A stretch of DNA of 64,000 nucleotides, taken from positions 744,001-808,000 of the forward strand of contig CP085689.1 of assembly GCA_020683205.1 (NCBI GenBank), written 5' to 3'. The DNA is from Lentisphaerae bacterium WC36. GTDB lineage: Bacteria; Verrucomicrobiota; Lentisphaeria; Victivallales; SZUA-371. The first letter of the stretch is position 1, and each line of letters opens with the position of its first letter. A program made the translations under genes and the position numbers. Below the pieces are notes generated by a model that had not been told where the DNA came from, ran no database searches, and worked only from the letters and a program-made list of their open reading frames with translations. Shown piece by piece: positions 1 to 8,364 of the stretch.

Positions 1-104
1 TTAATTATCTTATATCAATAACTATTTTAAAATTGTTCTCCTGTACAAATTAAAAACTTTTTACAATACATTCATCAATTTTGTTTGTCAAATTATCCGT
101 TTAA

Positions 105-1328
105 TTATTTAGTTGTGATTGAAAAATTCAAGCTCAAAAGCAGTGTGGTTAGTCTAGTAAATAATTGTTTGTTTTCAATGTTTTTGTTGTTTATGAATTC
201 GACTTTAAAACAGTGAAATTCACGGCGTAGCTGATAGTTGCCACGCAATTTTTCGAATTTAGAATGATTGGCTTTTAGTAGGCTGCTATCAGAGTTGATG
301 TCATAGCTTAAGTTAATAATTTGACATAAAATCTTATTAAAATCCTCTATTTTTGATAATTTAGTTTGTGCAAAATCAAAACTAATTTCAATTTCTTCTG
401 GAACTGGAATATTATCAGGGTACCATGTTTTTAATTCCCTTGGTAATTCATTGAAAAAATTAGCGATGTTATTGATTGTTTGCGCAGTGCCGTTTGCTTT
501 TCCATCAAGAGAATACCCTGCAATGTGAGCGGTGCCGTAGCGTGTTAGTTTTAATAATTCTTCGTCAATATTTGGTTCGTTTTCCCACACATCGAGAATC
601 GCATCTTTAATTAGTTTATTTTTCAGGGCATTTTTTAATGCAATTGTATTAGAAACTTCACCTCGACCTGAGTTAATAAAGTATGCCGTTTGTTTCATTT
701 TATTAAAAAATTTTTCATCTGCTAAATGAAACGTTGGATGTTCGCTTTGATTCGTATAGGTTAGGGGAGTGTGTATTGTGATTATGTCTGAATTTTCTAA
801 TACATAATTCAGATCATTGTACTTTAAATTTGTTGAATTTTCTAATTCTTTTGGAGGGTCGTTTAATATAACCTTTAATCCTAGATTTTGTGCCATTTTT
901 TTGATTTTTGAGCCAACGTTGCCAACTCCAACAATTCCCAATGTCAAGTCTCTTAAATCTAAATTATCTTCCGTAGCAATATTAATAATTACTGATGCAA
1001 TGTATTGAGCTACTGAACTAGCATTGCAGCCTGGGGCGTTTTCCCAAATAATATTATTTTGTAAACAAAATTCTTTGTCAATATGGTCATGCCCAATTGT
1101 TGCAGTGCCGATAAACTTAACGTTGCTATTTATCAGTAATTTTTCGTCACATTTTGTTCTTGTGCGTGTTATTAATGCGTCGCTACTAAAATTTTTAATA
1201 ACTTCAGCCGTTGTTTTTGAGCCTGCCAAATACTTAACGTTTGCATATGAATCTAACACGCCATTTAAGAATGGAATTTTATCATCAGCAATAATATTAA
1301 TTTTTTTTATATATTTTTCTTTTTTCAT
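105..1328 (-). CDS. pdxB: 4-phosphoerythronate dehydrogenase (PdxB)
   Basis: This enzyme oxidises 4-phospho-D-erythronate, the second step of the DXP-dependent pyridoxal phosphate pathway in the cytosol. The protein is 407 residues, slightly longer than the usual roughly 380. I see the D-2-hydroxyacid dehydrogenase layout: GTATIGHDHID (74-84), APGCNAS (98-104), the Rossmann motif GIVGVGNVGS (131-140), the catalytic Arg in NSGRGE (R222), DVWENEP (246-252) and His268 in GTAHIAGYS. APGCNA and the spacing are typical of PdxB rather than of other members such as SerA. The C-terminal 100 residues would be the PdxB dimerisation domain. It stands alone, divergent from the aminotransferase gene, and has no clear Shine-Dalgarno sequence before the ATG at 1328. 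Confidence 0.9.
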   Translation of the reverse strand: MKKEKYIKKINIIADDKIPFLNGVLDSYANVKYLAGSKTTAEVIKNFSSDALITRTRTKCDEKLLINSNVKFIGTATIGHDHIDKEFCLQNNIIWENAPGCNASSVAQYIASVIINIATEDNLDLRDLTLGIVGVGNVGSKIKKMAQNLGLKVILNDPPKELENSTNLKYNDLNYVLENSDIITIHTPLTYTNQSEHPTFHLADEKFFNKMKQTAYFINSGRGEVSNTIALKNALKNKLIKDAILDVWENEPNIDEELLKLTRYGTAHIAGYSLDGKANGTAQTINNIANFFNELPRELKTWYPDNIPVPEEIEISFDFAQTKLSKIEDFNKILCQIINLSYDINSDSSLLKANHSKFEKLRGNYQLRREFHCFKVEFINNKNIENKQLFTRLTTLLLSLNFSITTK

Positions 1329-1408
1329 AATTACGTAAAAAAATTGCGCATTTAATTAATTTTTAATTATTATCGACTATTAATTTGCATTAAGATAACT
1401 CTAAAAGT

Positions 1409-1424
1409 AAGTTAGTGCTAACTT
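1409..1424. promoter_or_regulatory. Inverted repeat in the pdxB / aminotransferase divergent spacer
   Basis: The sequence AAGTTAG-TG-CTAACTT is a perfect 7-bp inverted repeat with a 2-bp centre. It lies between two divergent genes and about 45 bp before the aminotransferase start. That size and place suit a regulator operator, but no regulator can be named. Confidence 0.3.
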
Positions 1425-1469
1425 TATTAAGAAAATATTAAAAAATGATATAATTATAAGGATATGAAA

Positions 1470-2708
1470 ATGGCTGAAAGTTTTTTACAAGAAAATTTTG
1501 CTGAACGTATTGGTGGAAATATGTTCGGAAAAGATACTACAATTTATAAATTTGAAAAAATTAAACGTGCAAAACGTGCAGCAATGGATGCAAACCCTGG
1601 TGAAATGCTTATCGATATGGGGGTTGGAGAGCCTGATGATAAAGCATTTCCAGAAGTGATTGAAACCTTAGCGAAAGAGGCAGATGTTTGGGAAAATCGT
1701 ACATACGCTGATAATGGAATTGCAGCATATCAACAAGCAGTTGCAGACTATATGGATGAGTTATATGGCGTAAAATTAGATGCGGCAACAGAAGTTGTTC
1801 ATGCAATTGGTAGCAAAAGTGCTTTAACTTTAATGCCGGCAGCTTACATTAATCCTGGCGATATTACTATTATGACTACTCCTGGTTATCCTGTAATGGG
1901 AACTTGGACAAAGTATTTAGGTGGTGAAGTTGTTAATTTGCCTTTATTAGAGGAAAATGGTTTTTTCCCAGATTTAGATTCTTTAACTGATGATCAAAAG
2001 AAGCGCGCTAAATTATTGTACTTAAATTACCCAAATAACCCAACGGGTGCTTCTGCAACAGTTGAGCAGTTTGAAAAAGCAGTTAAATTTGCTAAGGAAA
2101 ATAATATTTTAATCGTTTCTGATGCGGCTTATGCTCCATTAAATTTCACTGGTAAACCATTAAGCATTTTATCGATTGATGGCGCGATGGATTGTGCTGT
2201 TGAATTACACAGTATGTCAAAAGGATTTAACATGACTGGTTGGAGAATTAGCTGGGTTTGTGGTAATCCTTTAGCTGTAAAGGCGTTTGCATCAGTTAAA
2301 GATAATGCTGATAGTGGTCAGTTTGCTGCGATTCAAAAAGCTGCAATTGCTGCACTTGAGAACCAAAGCGAAATTACACCTGCAATCGGTGCAAAATACG
2401 AGCGTCGCTTGAAGAGTATGACTGAATCGTTAAAGAAAATTGGCTTTGATGCAAAAATGCCAGAAGGTTCATTCTACTTATATGTGAAAGCGCCTAAAGG
2501 TATTGTTGGTGGTGAAAAATTTGCTACTGGTGAAGATTTTAGCCAATGGTTAATTAAAGAAAAATTAATCAGCAGTGTTCCATGGGATGATGCTGGCAAC
2601 TATGTACGTTTTAGTGCTACATTTGTTGCTCGTGGTGGAGCAGAAGAGGAAAAATTAGTTCTAGACGAATTTGAAAAACGCTTCAGCGATTGCAAATTTG
2701 AATTTTAA
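1470..2708 (+). CDS. dapL: Class I/II aminotransferase, probable LL-diaminopimelate aminotransferase (DapL type)
   Basis: A PLP-dependent fold-type I aminotransferase of about 412 residues. Counting from the upstream ATG at 1464, I see LNYPNNPTGA (187-196), the PLP-contacting Asp220 and Tyr223 in SDAAYAPL, the Schiff-base Lys253 in SMSKGFNMTGWR and a late Arg in NYVRFSATF. The N-terminal MGVGEPDDKAFP and the overall length resemble LL-diaminopimelate aminotransferases, which make lysine and peptidoglycan precursors in one step from tetrahydrodipicolinate. Closely related aminotransferases with other substrates cannot be excluded. I prefer the second ATG at 1470 because AAGGA at 1458-1462 is then 7 nt upstream, against 1 nt for the ATG at 1464. 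Confidence 0.75.
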   Translation: MAESFLQENFAERIGGNMFGKDTTIYKFEKIKRAKRAAMDANPGEMLIDMGVGEPDDKAFPEVIETLAKEADVWENRTYADNGIAAYQQAVADYMDELYGVKLDAATEVVHAIGSKSALTLMPAAYINPGDITIMTTPGYPVMGTWTKYLGGEVVNLPLLEENGFFPDLDSLTDDQKKRAKLLYLNYPNNPTGASATVEQFEKAVKFAKENNILIVSDAAYAPLNFTGKPLSILSIDGAMDCAVELHSMSKGFNMTGWRISWVCGNPLAVKAFASVKDNADSGQFAAIQKAAIAALENQSEITPAIGAKYERRLKSMTESLKKIGFDAKMPEGSFYLYVKAPKGIVGGEKFATGEDFSQWLIKEKLISSVPWDDAGNYVRFSATFVARGGAEEEKLVLDEFEKRFSDCKFEF

Positions 2709-2771
2709 ACTATATTTATAATAATAAAATATTTTAATGTTAGGGAAAAATCCCGTTAAGGAGCGTCTAAA

Positions 2772-2993
2772 ATGGAAGACAAAATTAGAGAAAGATTAAA
2801 TGAATTACGCGTTCATTTACAAGCAGATGGTGGCGATTTAGAGGTAGTTGAAGTTATTGGTAAAACTGTTAAATTACGTTTGCAGGGTGCTTGTGGGACT
2901 TGCCCTCATGCAACAATCACTATCAAAGATGGTTTAGAGCGTATTTTGCGTGAAGAAATCGATCCAGAAATCGTTATCGAGCGTGTTGCTTAA
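2772..2993 (+). CDS. NifU-like C-terminal domain protein (Nfu, Fe-S cluster carrier)
   Basis: A 73-residue protein made only of the NifU C-terminal domain. The conserved LQADGGDLE segment (17-25) and the cluster-binding CxxC (C41 and C44 in ACGTCPHA) are intact. Proteins of this family hold and transfer [4Fe-4S] clusters to apo-enzymes. That would suit the several Fe-S proteins nearby, such as the polyferredoxin at 5.1 kb and HydF at 9.7 kb, though no physical partner is shown. AAGGAG at 2758-2763 sits 8 nt before the ATG. It follows the aminotransferase by 63 nt and could be cotranscribed with it. Confidence 0.9.
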   Translation: MEDKIRERLNELRVHLQADGGDLEVVEVIGKTVKLRLQGACGTCPHATITIKDGLERILREEIDPEIVIERVA

Positions 2994-3024
2994 TATTTTA
3001 AATACAGTTAATTTTTAACTGAAT

Positions 3025-3070
3025 TTGACAAATAATATGGTATGGTTATGATTTAGTATAATCATACCAT
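3025..3070 (+). promoter_or_regulatory. Promoter overlapping a 13-bp palindromic arm, upstream of hslO
   Basis: TTGACA (3025-3030), a 16-bp spacer and TATGAT (3047-3052) make a good sigma-70-like promoter. An inverted repeat of 13 bp with one G-T pair overlaps the -10 box and the expected start site. Its arms are ATGGTATGGTTAT at 3037-3049 and ATAATCATACCAT at 3058-3070. It could be an operator. It could also be the end of the upstream nfu transcript, because GTTTTATT follows the second arm. Confidence 0.5.
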
Positions 3071-3097
3071 GTTTTATTATGCAAAGAGGATATAAAA

Positions 3098-4000
3098 ATG
3101 AAAAATTTTGATATTACAATTCGTGGAGTTATTAATAGCTTAGCAATTCGTTTTGCATATACTGAGGTTACGACTGCTGTAACTCAGGCTATTTTAATTC
3201 ATGATACTGATCCTGTTTCATCACATATTTTGGGACAGGGTATAGTGAATGCTGCACTTTTAAACCCATTGTTAGGAGAAAATGAAAAATATTCACTTAA
3301 ATGGGAATATAGTGGTGAAATTCAATCTGTTTTGGTTGATGTTGATTGCAATAATTATATTCGTGGTATTCCAAAGAATCCATATTTAATGGAGAGTGCA
3401 AAAAATGAAGATGATTTATACGGTGGAGGCGATGGCAAAACATCAGTAATAAAGTTTTGCATGGAGGATTCTAAGATTTTAAATAGTGGTTGTGCGCAAG
3501 CGCCATTGCATGATTTAGGCAATGATTTAGGTTTTTACTTTTCAACAAGTGATCAGATCGAAACTGAATTTGCTAATATTATTGGTTTACAACCTGATGT
3601 TGAAAAGCCAGTCAAAATTGCTACAGGGGTAATGTTACAGGCATTACCAGATTGTGATTTGATTAAATTTGAAGCAATTAGGAATCGTCTTCATGATGAA
3701 AAAGTAATACAAATTTTACAAAAGAATGATAGTTCTGAGAAAAAATTACGTGCAGTGCTTCGTTATATTACCAATTCGAATGAAAAAGATTTAGATTTTG
3801 GTAAAAACACTGTGTATAGTTATACGGAAAATAGTCCGCTATTTAAGTGTAGTTGTTCTGAAGAAAAAATGGCGCAAGCGCTAAAAACTCTGTCAAAAAA
3901 TGATTTGGATGAAATTTTTGCTGACAATCAAATGCCACGTATTAAGTGTGAATTTTGTAAGACTGAATATACATTTAGCCGTGAAGATTTAGAAAAATAG
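3098..4000 (+). CDS. hslO: Hsp33 redox-regulated chaperone
   Basis: A 300-residue protein with the length and layout of Hsp33, a cytosolic holdase switched on by oxidation. The diagnostic feature is the C-terminal zinc site, here CSC (C251, C253) followed after about 30 residues by CEFC (C284, C287). In known Hsp33 proteins these four cysteines bind Zn(II) and form disulfides under oxidative stress. The N-terminal domain has the usual SSHILGQGIVNAALL-like segment. Its own promoter with a palindrome lies upstream and a hairpin terminator downstream, so it looks monocistronic. In an apparent anaerobe it would serve as protection against oxygen exposure; that role is inference. Confidence 0.93.
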   Translation: MKNFDITIRGVINSLAIRFAYTEVTTAVTQAILIHDTDPVSSHILGQGIVNAALLNPLLGENEKYSLKWEYSGEIQSVLVDVDCNNYIRGIPKNPYLMESAKNEDDLYGGGDGKTSVIKFCMEDSKILNSGCAQAPLHDLGNDLGFYFSTSDQIETEFANIIGLQPDVEKPVKIATGVMLQALPDCDLIKFEAIRNRLHDEKVIQILQKNDSSEKKLRAVLRYITNSNEKDLDFGKNTVYSYTENSPLFKCSCSEEKMAQALKTLSKNDLDEIFADNQMPRIKCEFCKTEYTFSREDLEK

Positions 4001-4065
4001 TTTCATAGTAATGTTAAGGTTGTTTATAGAAGTAATTTGACATTTGCTATTAAAAGTTTTAAATT

Positions 4066-4114
4066 TAGCTAGTTATATCATATTAAAAGAGATATGTTAT
4101 GATTAGCTATTTTT
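4066..4114 (+). terminator. Hairpin terminator after hslO
   Basis: TAGCTA arms at 4066-4071 and 4104-4109 close an imperfect long AT-rich stem, followed by a short T run at 4110-4114. Its place 65 nt after hslO and 65 nt before the next gene fits an intrinsic terminator. Confidence 0.5.
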
Positions 4115-4179
4115 ATATGAAGCAAAACAGAGTAGAGTGATATTATTAAAGATAAAACTTAAAAAAAAGGAAGCTGTTT

Positions 4180-5082
4180 ATGGAACGTCGTGATTTTTTA
4201 AAATTAAGTGCAACTGCGTCAATTTTTGGATCTTTAGCTTGGGATGCTGTTGCTGAAACTGTAACAAAGAAAAGTTCAACTCCGGATTTGGTTGCAGTTC
4301 GTAATGGGTCAATTAAATCGATGTTTGAGGCAGGGCTGAAAGAGATTGGTGGTTTGCCAGTAAAGGGAAAAAAGGTTTTGGTTAAACCAAATATTGGTTG
4401 GAACAAGAAACCTGAATTAGCGGCAAATACGAACCCAGAATTGGTGGCTTTAATTGTTGAAGCAGTACTAAAAGCTGGAGCTAAAGAGGTTGTTGTTTTT
4501 GATCATACGTGTCAACAAGCGAGAGCTTGTTATAAAAATAGTGGCATTAAAGAAGCGGTTGAAAAAGCGGGTGGAAAAATAATTGATGGCAATGATAAAC
4601 GCAATTATATTGAAAAAACAAACAAAAAAGCGGTAACATTAAAATCGGCAAAATTCCATAAGTATGTTTATGAATGTGATTATTTTATTAATGTACCAGT
4701 TTTAAAGAATCATGGCGGAGCGACATTAACGTGTGCAATGAAAAACTTGATGGGTATTGTGCTTGATCGTCGTTATTTCCATCGTAATGGACTTCATCAG
4801 TGTATTGCTGATTCAGTGCTGTATCGAAAACCTGATTTAAATATTGTTGATGCATATAGGGTTATGTTTCGTAATGGACCTGCTGGGCGTAGTGTTAAAG
4901 ATGTTCAGAAAATGAAGTTTCAATTGTTTTCTAAGGATATTGTCGCTGTTGATGTTGTGGCTGCTAAATTATTAAAATTAGATATGAAAAAAATTGAACA
5001 TATCCCTAAGGCAGTGGCATTAGGATTAGGTAACGATGATTTGAAAAAAGTAAAAATTAAAAAAATTTCATTGAAGGCATAG
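4180..5082 (+). CDS. DUF362 protein with twin-arginine signal
   Basis: A 300-residue exported protein. The N-terminus MERRDFLKLSATAS is a classic Tat signal (RRDFLK at residues 3-8) followed by a hydrophobic stretch to about residue 25. The mature part is a DUF362 domain: KKVLVKPNIGWNK near 64-76 and a conserved NVPVLKNHGGATLTCAMKNL segment near 171-190. DUF362 proteins are widespread beside ferredoxins and have no settled function. Tat export suggests folding or a cofactor before transport. AAGGAAG lies 6 nt before the ATG. Only 10 nt separate it from the polyferredoxin gene, so the two almost certainly form one operon and act in one redox path. Confidence 0.85.
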   Translation: MERRDFLKLSATASIFGSLAWDAVAETVTKKSSTPDLVAVRNGSIKSMFEAGLKEIGGLPVKGKKVLVKPNIGWNKKPELAANTNPELVALIVEAVLKAGAKEVVVFDHTCQQARACYKNSGIKEAVEKAGGKIIDGNDKRNYIEKTNKKAVTLKSAKFHKYVYECDYFINVPVLKNHGGATLTCAMKNLMGIVLDRRYFHRNGLHQCIADSVLYRKPDLNIVDAYRVMFRNGPAGRSVKDVQKMKFQLFSKDIVAVDVVAAKLLKLDMKKIEHIPKAVALGLGNDDLKKVKIKKISLKA

Positions 5083-5092
5083 AGCGAATTAC

Positions 5093-6712
5093 ATGGCAAA
5101 TAAATTTAAAGCGTTACGTATAGCGTTGTCATTTGTGGTAATGGTCTTAATTATTGGCGCATTTGGTTTTTATAACGTATTTTTGAAAAATAGTAGTGAT
5201 GAAACGCTAAATTCATTACACAAATTATTTTTATCAATCACCAGAATGCAATTTACGGTGACATTAGCAAGTTTGCATTCGGGGATGATTTATGGTTTGT
5301 TTGGAACATTGTTAATTTTGGTTTTGACATTGTTATTTGGGCGAGTTTATTGTGCAGTGATGTGTCCAATGGGGATTTTTCAAGATTTTGTTGCGTTTGT
5401 TCGAACTAAAGTTTTACGTCGTAAAAAAACAGTTGAGGCGGTACAGAGCTCAAAGTTGAAGTTTGTAAGGATTGTGCTGTTTATTTTATACAGTGCATTT
5501 TTGGTGACTGGATTAACTGTTTCAGTGTCGTTGTTAGATCCATACGCAATATTTGGTCGTTTTCTGAATGTTTTAAACCCTAATTATTATAATTATTATG
5601 CCACTGGTCAAGTCGAATATGATGCTAGTGGAGCAGGGGTCAATATCCAAAGTTTTGATACCAGTAAATTATATGCTATTACTGTGATTACAGTGGTAGT
5701 CATGTTATTGATTACTATTGCAAGCTTAATTAGCCGTCGCTTTTTTTGCCATAATATTTGTCCTGTCGGGACAATTTTAGGATTTTTTGCAAAAAAGCCA
5801 ATTTTTGGTTTATATATTGATAGCGAAAAATGTCGTCAATGTGGCAAGTGTACAATTAATTGTGCAGGGGACAATTGTTTGGATATTGAACATAAAAAAT
5901 TAGATAATAGCACGTGTGTGATGTGTATGAATTGCCTTGATTTATGTTCATTTAATGCAATTAAAATCAATAGTTTTAAACAACAAACAAAAGAAAATCA
6001 ACGAGTTACTGATATTGGTGAAAAATATCATGATTTGAGCCGTCGACAGTTTTTATCAGCATTAAGCTGTGGAATTGTTGCTGGAACAACTTCGTCGTTA
6101 TTGGCAAAAAATAATGATAAAAAACGAGTTGAGCAGTTGGTTGAAAAGGATATTATGCCAGTGATGCCGCCTGGTTCAATGAATTTAGAAGAGTTTAAGA
6201 GTAAATGTATTGGTTGTCACAAATGTGTGCGCGCGTGCCCAAGTAATGTGTTACAAGTTTCAACATTTAATTATGGCGGTTTTAGCAATATGTTTTTGCC
6301 GTACCTTGATTTTGATGCTGGGATGTGCAATGACTTTTGCTTTGAATGTATTAAGGCATGTCCGACTGGCGCGTTGAAAATTTTGCGAGAAGAGCAGCGT
6401 AAATTGTGGAAAATTGGTAAAGTTGAGTATATGCAAAATATTTGTGTAGTTGAAACCAACCGTGAAGCGTGTGGAGCATGTGGCGAACATTGTCCAACAG
6501 GGGCGATTCAGATGGAGGATTTTGGTGATGGTTTGACAATTCCAGTTGTTGACGATACGTATTGCATTGGCTGCGGTAGTTGTCAAAATATTTGTCCAGT
6601 GTTGCCTATGAAAGCGATTTTGGTAACTGGAGTAGCTGAACAAAAATTAATTAAAGCTAAACCAGAAAGTGAAATTGAAAAAGTTGTTCATGAGGAAGAG
6701 TTTCCTTTTTAA
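5093..6712 (+). CDS. Membrane polyferredoxin, NapH-like domain joined to a NapG/NapF-like 4Fe-4S domain
   Basis: A 539-residue protein in two parts. The first roughly 250 residues have membrane helices and the paired cytoplasmic motifs CAVMCPMG and CHNICPVG of NapH/CcoG-type proteins, followed by ferredoxin motifs CRQCGKCTINC and CVMCMNCLDLC. Then an internal SRRQFLSAL at about 315-323 followed by a hydrophobic stretch looks like a second, internal Tat-type segment. It leads into a domain with CIGCHKCVRACP, CNDFCFECIKACP, CGACGEHCP and CIGCGSCQNICP. The protein could therefore carry electrons across the membrane through about six [4Fe-4S] clusters. It is cotranscribed with the Tat-exported DUF362 protein. 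Donor and acceptor are unknown. Confidence 0.85.
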   Translation: MANKFKALRIALSFVVMVLIIGAFGFYNVFLKNSSDETLNSLHKLFLSITRMQFTVTLASLHSGMIYGLFGTLLILVLTLLFGRVYCAVMCPMGIFQDFVAFVRTKVLRRKKTVEAVQSSKLKFVRIVLFILYSAFLVTGLTVSVSLLDPYAIFGRFLNVLNPNYYNYYATGQVEYDASGAGVNIQSFDTSKLYAITVITVVVMLLITIASLISRRFFCHNICPVGTILGFFAKKPIFGLYIDSEKCRQCGKCTINCAGDNCLDIEHKKLDNSTCVMCMNCLDLCSFNAIKINSFKQQTKENQRVTDIGEKYHDLSRRQFLSALSCGIVAGTTSSLLAKNNDKKRVEQLVEKDIMPVMPPGSMNLEEFKSKCIGCHKCVRACPSNVLQVSTFNYGGFSNMFLPYLDFDAGMCNDFCFECIKACPTGALKILREEQRKLWKIGKVEYMQNICVVETNREACGACGEHCPTGAIQMEDFGDGLTIPVVDDTYCIGCGSCQNICPVLPMKAILVTGVAEQKLIKAKPESEIEKVVHEEEFPF

Positions 6713-6776
6713 ATTATTCCAAACCTTTAATGTTATTTTTGAAGACATTAAATTTAAAAAAATCAGGGGGAAGATT

Positions 6777-7163
6777 ATGACTAAAGATAAAAAAGTAATT
6801 GACGAGGATTTTTTACTCAAAAAGCAGTATTACTTGAAGAGATTGTTAATTGAACATTTGCTGATTTTTGGAGCAATGATTGCGGTATTTGTATTTTGTG
6901 AATTTATTTATAGCGTTTTTAATCCAATTTGCCATAAAGGATGTATGGGTGGATCTTATGTTATTGCAAAATATAAAATGCTGAAATTATATTTTTATTG
7001 CTATGGGTTTATTGGATTATTATCATTGAGTTCAATTATTAAAGAACTCAAAAACTTTGAATATTTTATGAAACCACTTTTAATTAAATCAATTTTTATT
7101 CACCTTGTGATTTTATTTTTATGTGTCTTTATAATTGCAGAAGGTTATGGTGGAGTTATTTAA
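6777..7163 (+). CDS. Small membrane protein A
   Basis: I do not recognise the family. The start at 6777 is chosen because AGGGGGAAG lies directly upstream; an upstream in-frame ATG at 6669 would sit inside the polyferredoxin gene. The 128-residue product has a charged N-terminus ending in DFLLKK, then three hydrophobic helices. The same DFLLKK segment opens the protein at 7519, so the two are probably paralogues. The stop codon overlaps the next start (TAATG). It lies 64 nt after the polyferredoxin gene on the same strand, so it may be part of that operon. Confidence 0.7.
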   Translation: MTKDKKVIDEDFLLKKQYYLKRLLIEHLLIFGAMIAVFVFCEFIYSVFNPICHKGCMGGSYVIAKYKMLKLYFYCYGFIGLLSLSSIIKELKNFEYFMKPLLIKSIFIHLVILFLCVFIIAEGYGGVI

Positions 7164-7498
7164 TGGTCAATAAAAGAAAACTAGAGCATTCGGTTAAAGT
7201 TTACGAAATCGCTTTGAATAAACTATTTAATGTTCCAACGATATTTTTAGGTTGGATTGCATTTATGCTAGTAATGGTAAATTTATTTTTTATGAATAAC
7301 TTAATTGGTTCTTTATGTGTATTCTCTTTGTTATTTAGTTTTGCATTGTATATTTTATCTTTCGCAAAAATGTACCGTTTTACGAAGAAAAAAAGCAAGT
7401 TTTTGTCAACTATAATTAAAGTTACGCAATTTTTGTTTGCATTATTTATAGGTTTTATTTATTTGTTTTTATTTTTTATTTTAATCAAGCAGTTATAA
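7163..7498 (+). CDS. Small membrane protein B
   Basis: Unrecognised 111-residue membrane protein. The ATG at 7163 overlaps the stop of the preceding gene by one base, and GGAG at 7152-7155 gives a suitable ribosome site, which rules out the longer frame from 7121. It has a short amphipathic N-terminus and three hydrophobic segments, with a basic cytoplasmic loop (KMYRFTKKKSK) after the second. The protein encoded at 7923 has the same size, helix layout and a similar motif (AMTVYRINRFRN) in the same place. This supports a duplicated A-B gene pair. Confidence 0.65.
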   Translation: MVNKRKLEHSVKVYEIALNKLFNVPTIFLGWIAFMLVMVNLFFMNNLIGSLCVFSLLFSFALYILSFAKMYRFTKKKSKFLSTIIKVTQFLFALFIGFIYLFLFFILIKQL

Positions 7499-7518
7499 AT
7501 CACTGAAGTAGAAATTAT

Positions 7519-7926
7519 ATGTCTGAAAAAGAAAATCAACAGTCAAAAGATTTTTTACTCAAAAAACGACGAATTTTATTCAATGTCTTTGTACGGCATT
7601 TTGTATTATTTTTTGTATCACTTATATCTTTATATATAATGTTCAAATATAATAATTTTCCTACTTGGAGATATTTTGACTTAATTTATCAAAAGATGAG
7701 TATTAAATTATATTTATGCTTTTTTAGTTTTGTAATAATAATATTGGGATTACTGTCTTTGGTTAGGTTGAAACAATGGAGAAAATTTTTGCTAAAAGAA
7801 ATGTTAAATTATAGTTTAATATTATTTTCAGCTCTAATTGCTATAAATTTTTTTATTATTGTTGAATCACTAATGTATTTGCATAAAATAAAGCTAGTAC
7901 AGTTAAAATTATTGGTGGAACTGTGA
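7519..7926 (+). CDS. Small membrane protein A' (paralogue of the protein at 6777)
   Basis: Unrecognised protein of 135 residues. Its N-terminus MSEKENQQSKDFLLKKRRILF parallels the N-terminus of the protein at 6777, with DFLLKK, a basic patch and a HFVLFF versus HLLIFG segment. Three membrane helices follow. Its last codons overlap the next gene by 4 nt (GTGA), the mark of translational coupling. Low sequence identity outside the N-terminus suggests an old duplication or rapid divergence. Confidence 0.65.
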   Translation: MSEKENQQSKDFLLKKRRILFNVFVRHFVLFFVSLISLYIMFKYNNFPTWRYFDLIYQKMSIKLYLCFFSFVIIILGLLSLVRLKQWRKFLLKEMLNYSLILFSALIAINFFIIVESLMYLHKIKLVQLKLLVEL

Positions 7927-8252
7927 ACGCTAGAGCTTTAAAATATTTTGAGAAATTTTTAATTCGCTTTACAGTTCTTTTTATAGCATTTTTAATTTTC
8001 TTTTTTTTATATTCAAGTGGAAACTCTTTAAGGTTTAATGTTTTTTTTAATGTATTAACTTTTGTTGTGAACCTAAGTCTTTTTTGCTTTTCAACTTTTT
8101 ATGAAGCTATGACGGTTTATCGTATTAATAGATTTAGAAATATTCTTGGTGAAAAATATTACTATTTGCTATTAGCTTTTAATTTATCTATAGTTATCTG
8201 TTATTTATATATTTTGGGTGCTCTTTTTTTTGAGTCAATGAAAGCTTATTGA
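7923..8252 (+). CDS. Small membrane protein B' (paralogue of the protein at 7163)
   Basis: Unrecognised 109-residue membrane protein that starts with GTG at 7923, overlapping the TGA of the previous gene. The overlap makes translational coupling likely. Three hydrophobic segments are separated by a basic loop (VYRINRFRN) like that of the protein at 7163. No domain suggests an enzyme. It is the last gene of the run: 112 nt without a gene follow before lpxK, with a TATAAT box at 8335-8340 that probably belongs to the lpxK promoter. Confidence 0.6.
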   Translation: MNARALKYFEKFLIRFTVLFIAFLIFFFLYSSGNSLRFNVFFNVLTFVVNLSLFCFSTFYEAMTVYRINRFRNILGEKYYYLLLAFNLSIVICYLYILGALFFESMKAY

Positions 8253-8364
8253 TTTCAAAATAGCATAAAATTTTCAGTATATTTTAATAGCAATTTTGCT
8301 TTATTAGTGTATAGTAAAAATCTAATTGTTTTAGTATAATGATAAAAAATGGATTTCCTTAACA

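Noticed and set aside
1024-1338. Plus-strand frame of 104 codons opposite pdxB
   Set aside because: The minus-strand frame has all PdxB motifs, so this is a shadow.
6669-6776. Longer N-terminus for membrane protein A
   Set aside because: The upstream ATG lies within the polyferredoxin gene, whereas AGGGGGAAG immediately precedes the ATG at 6777.
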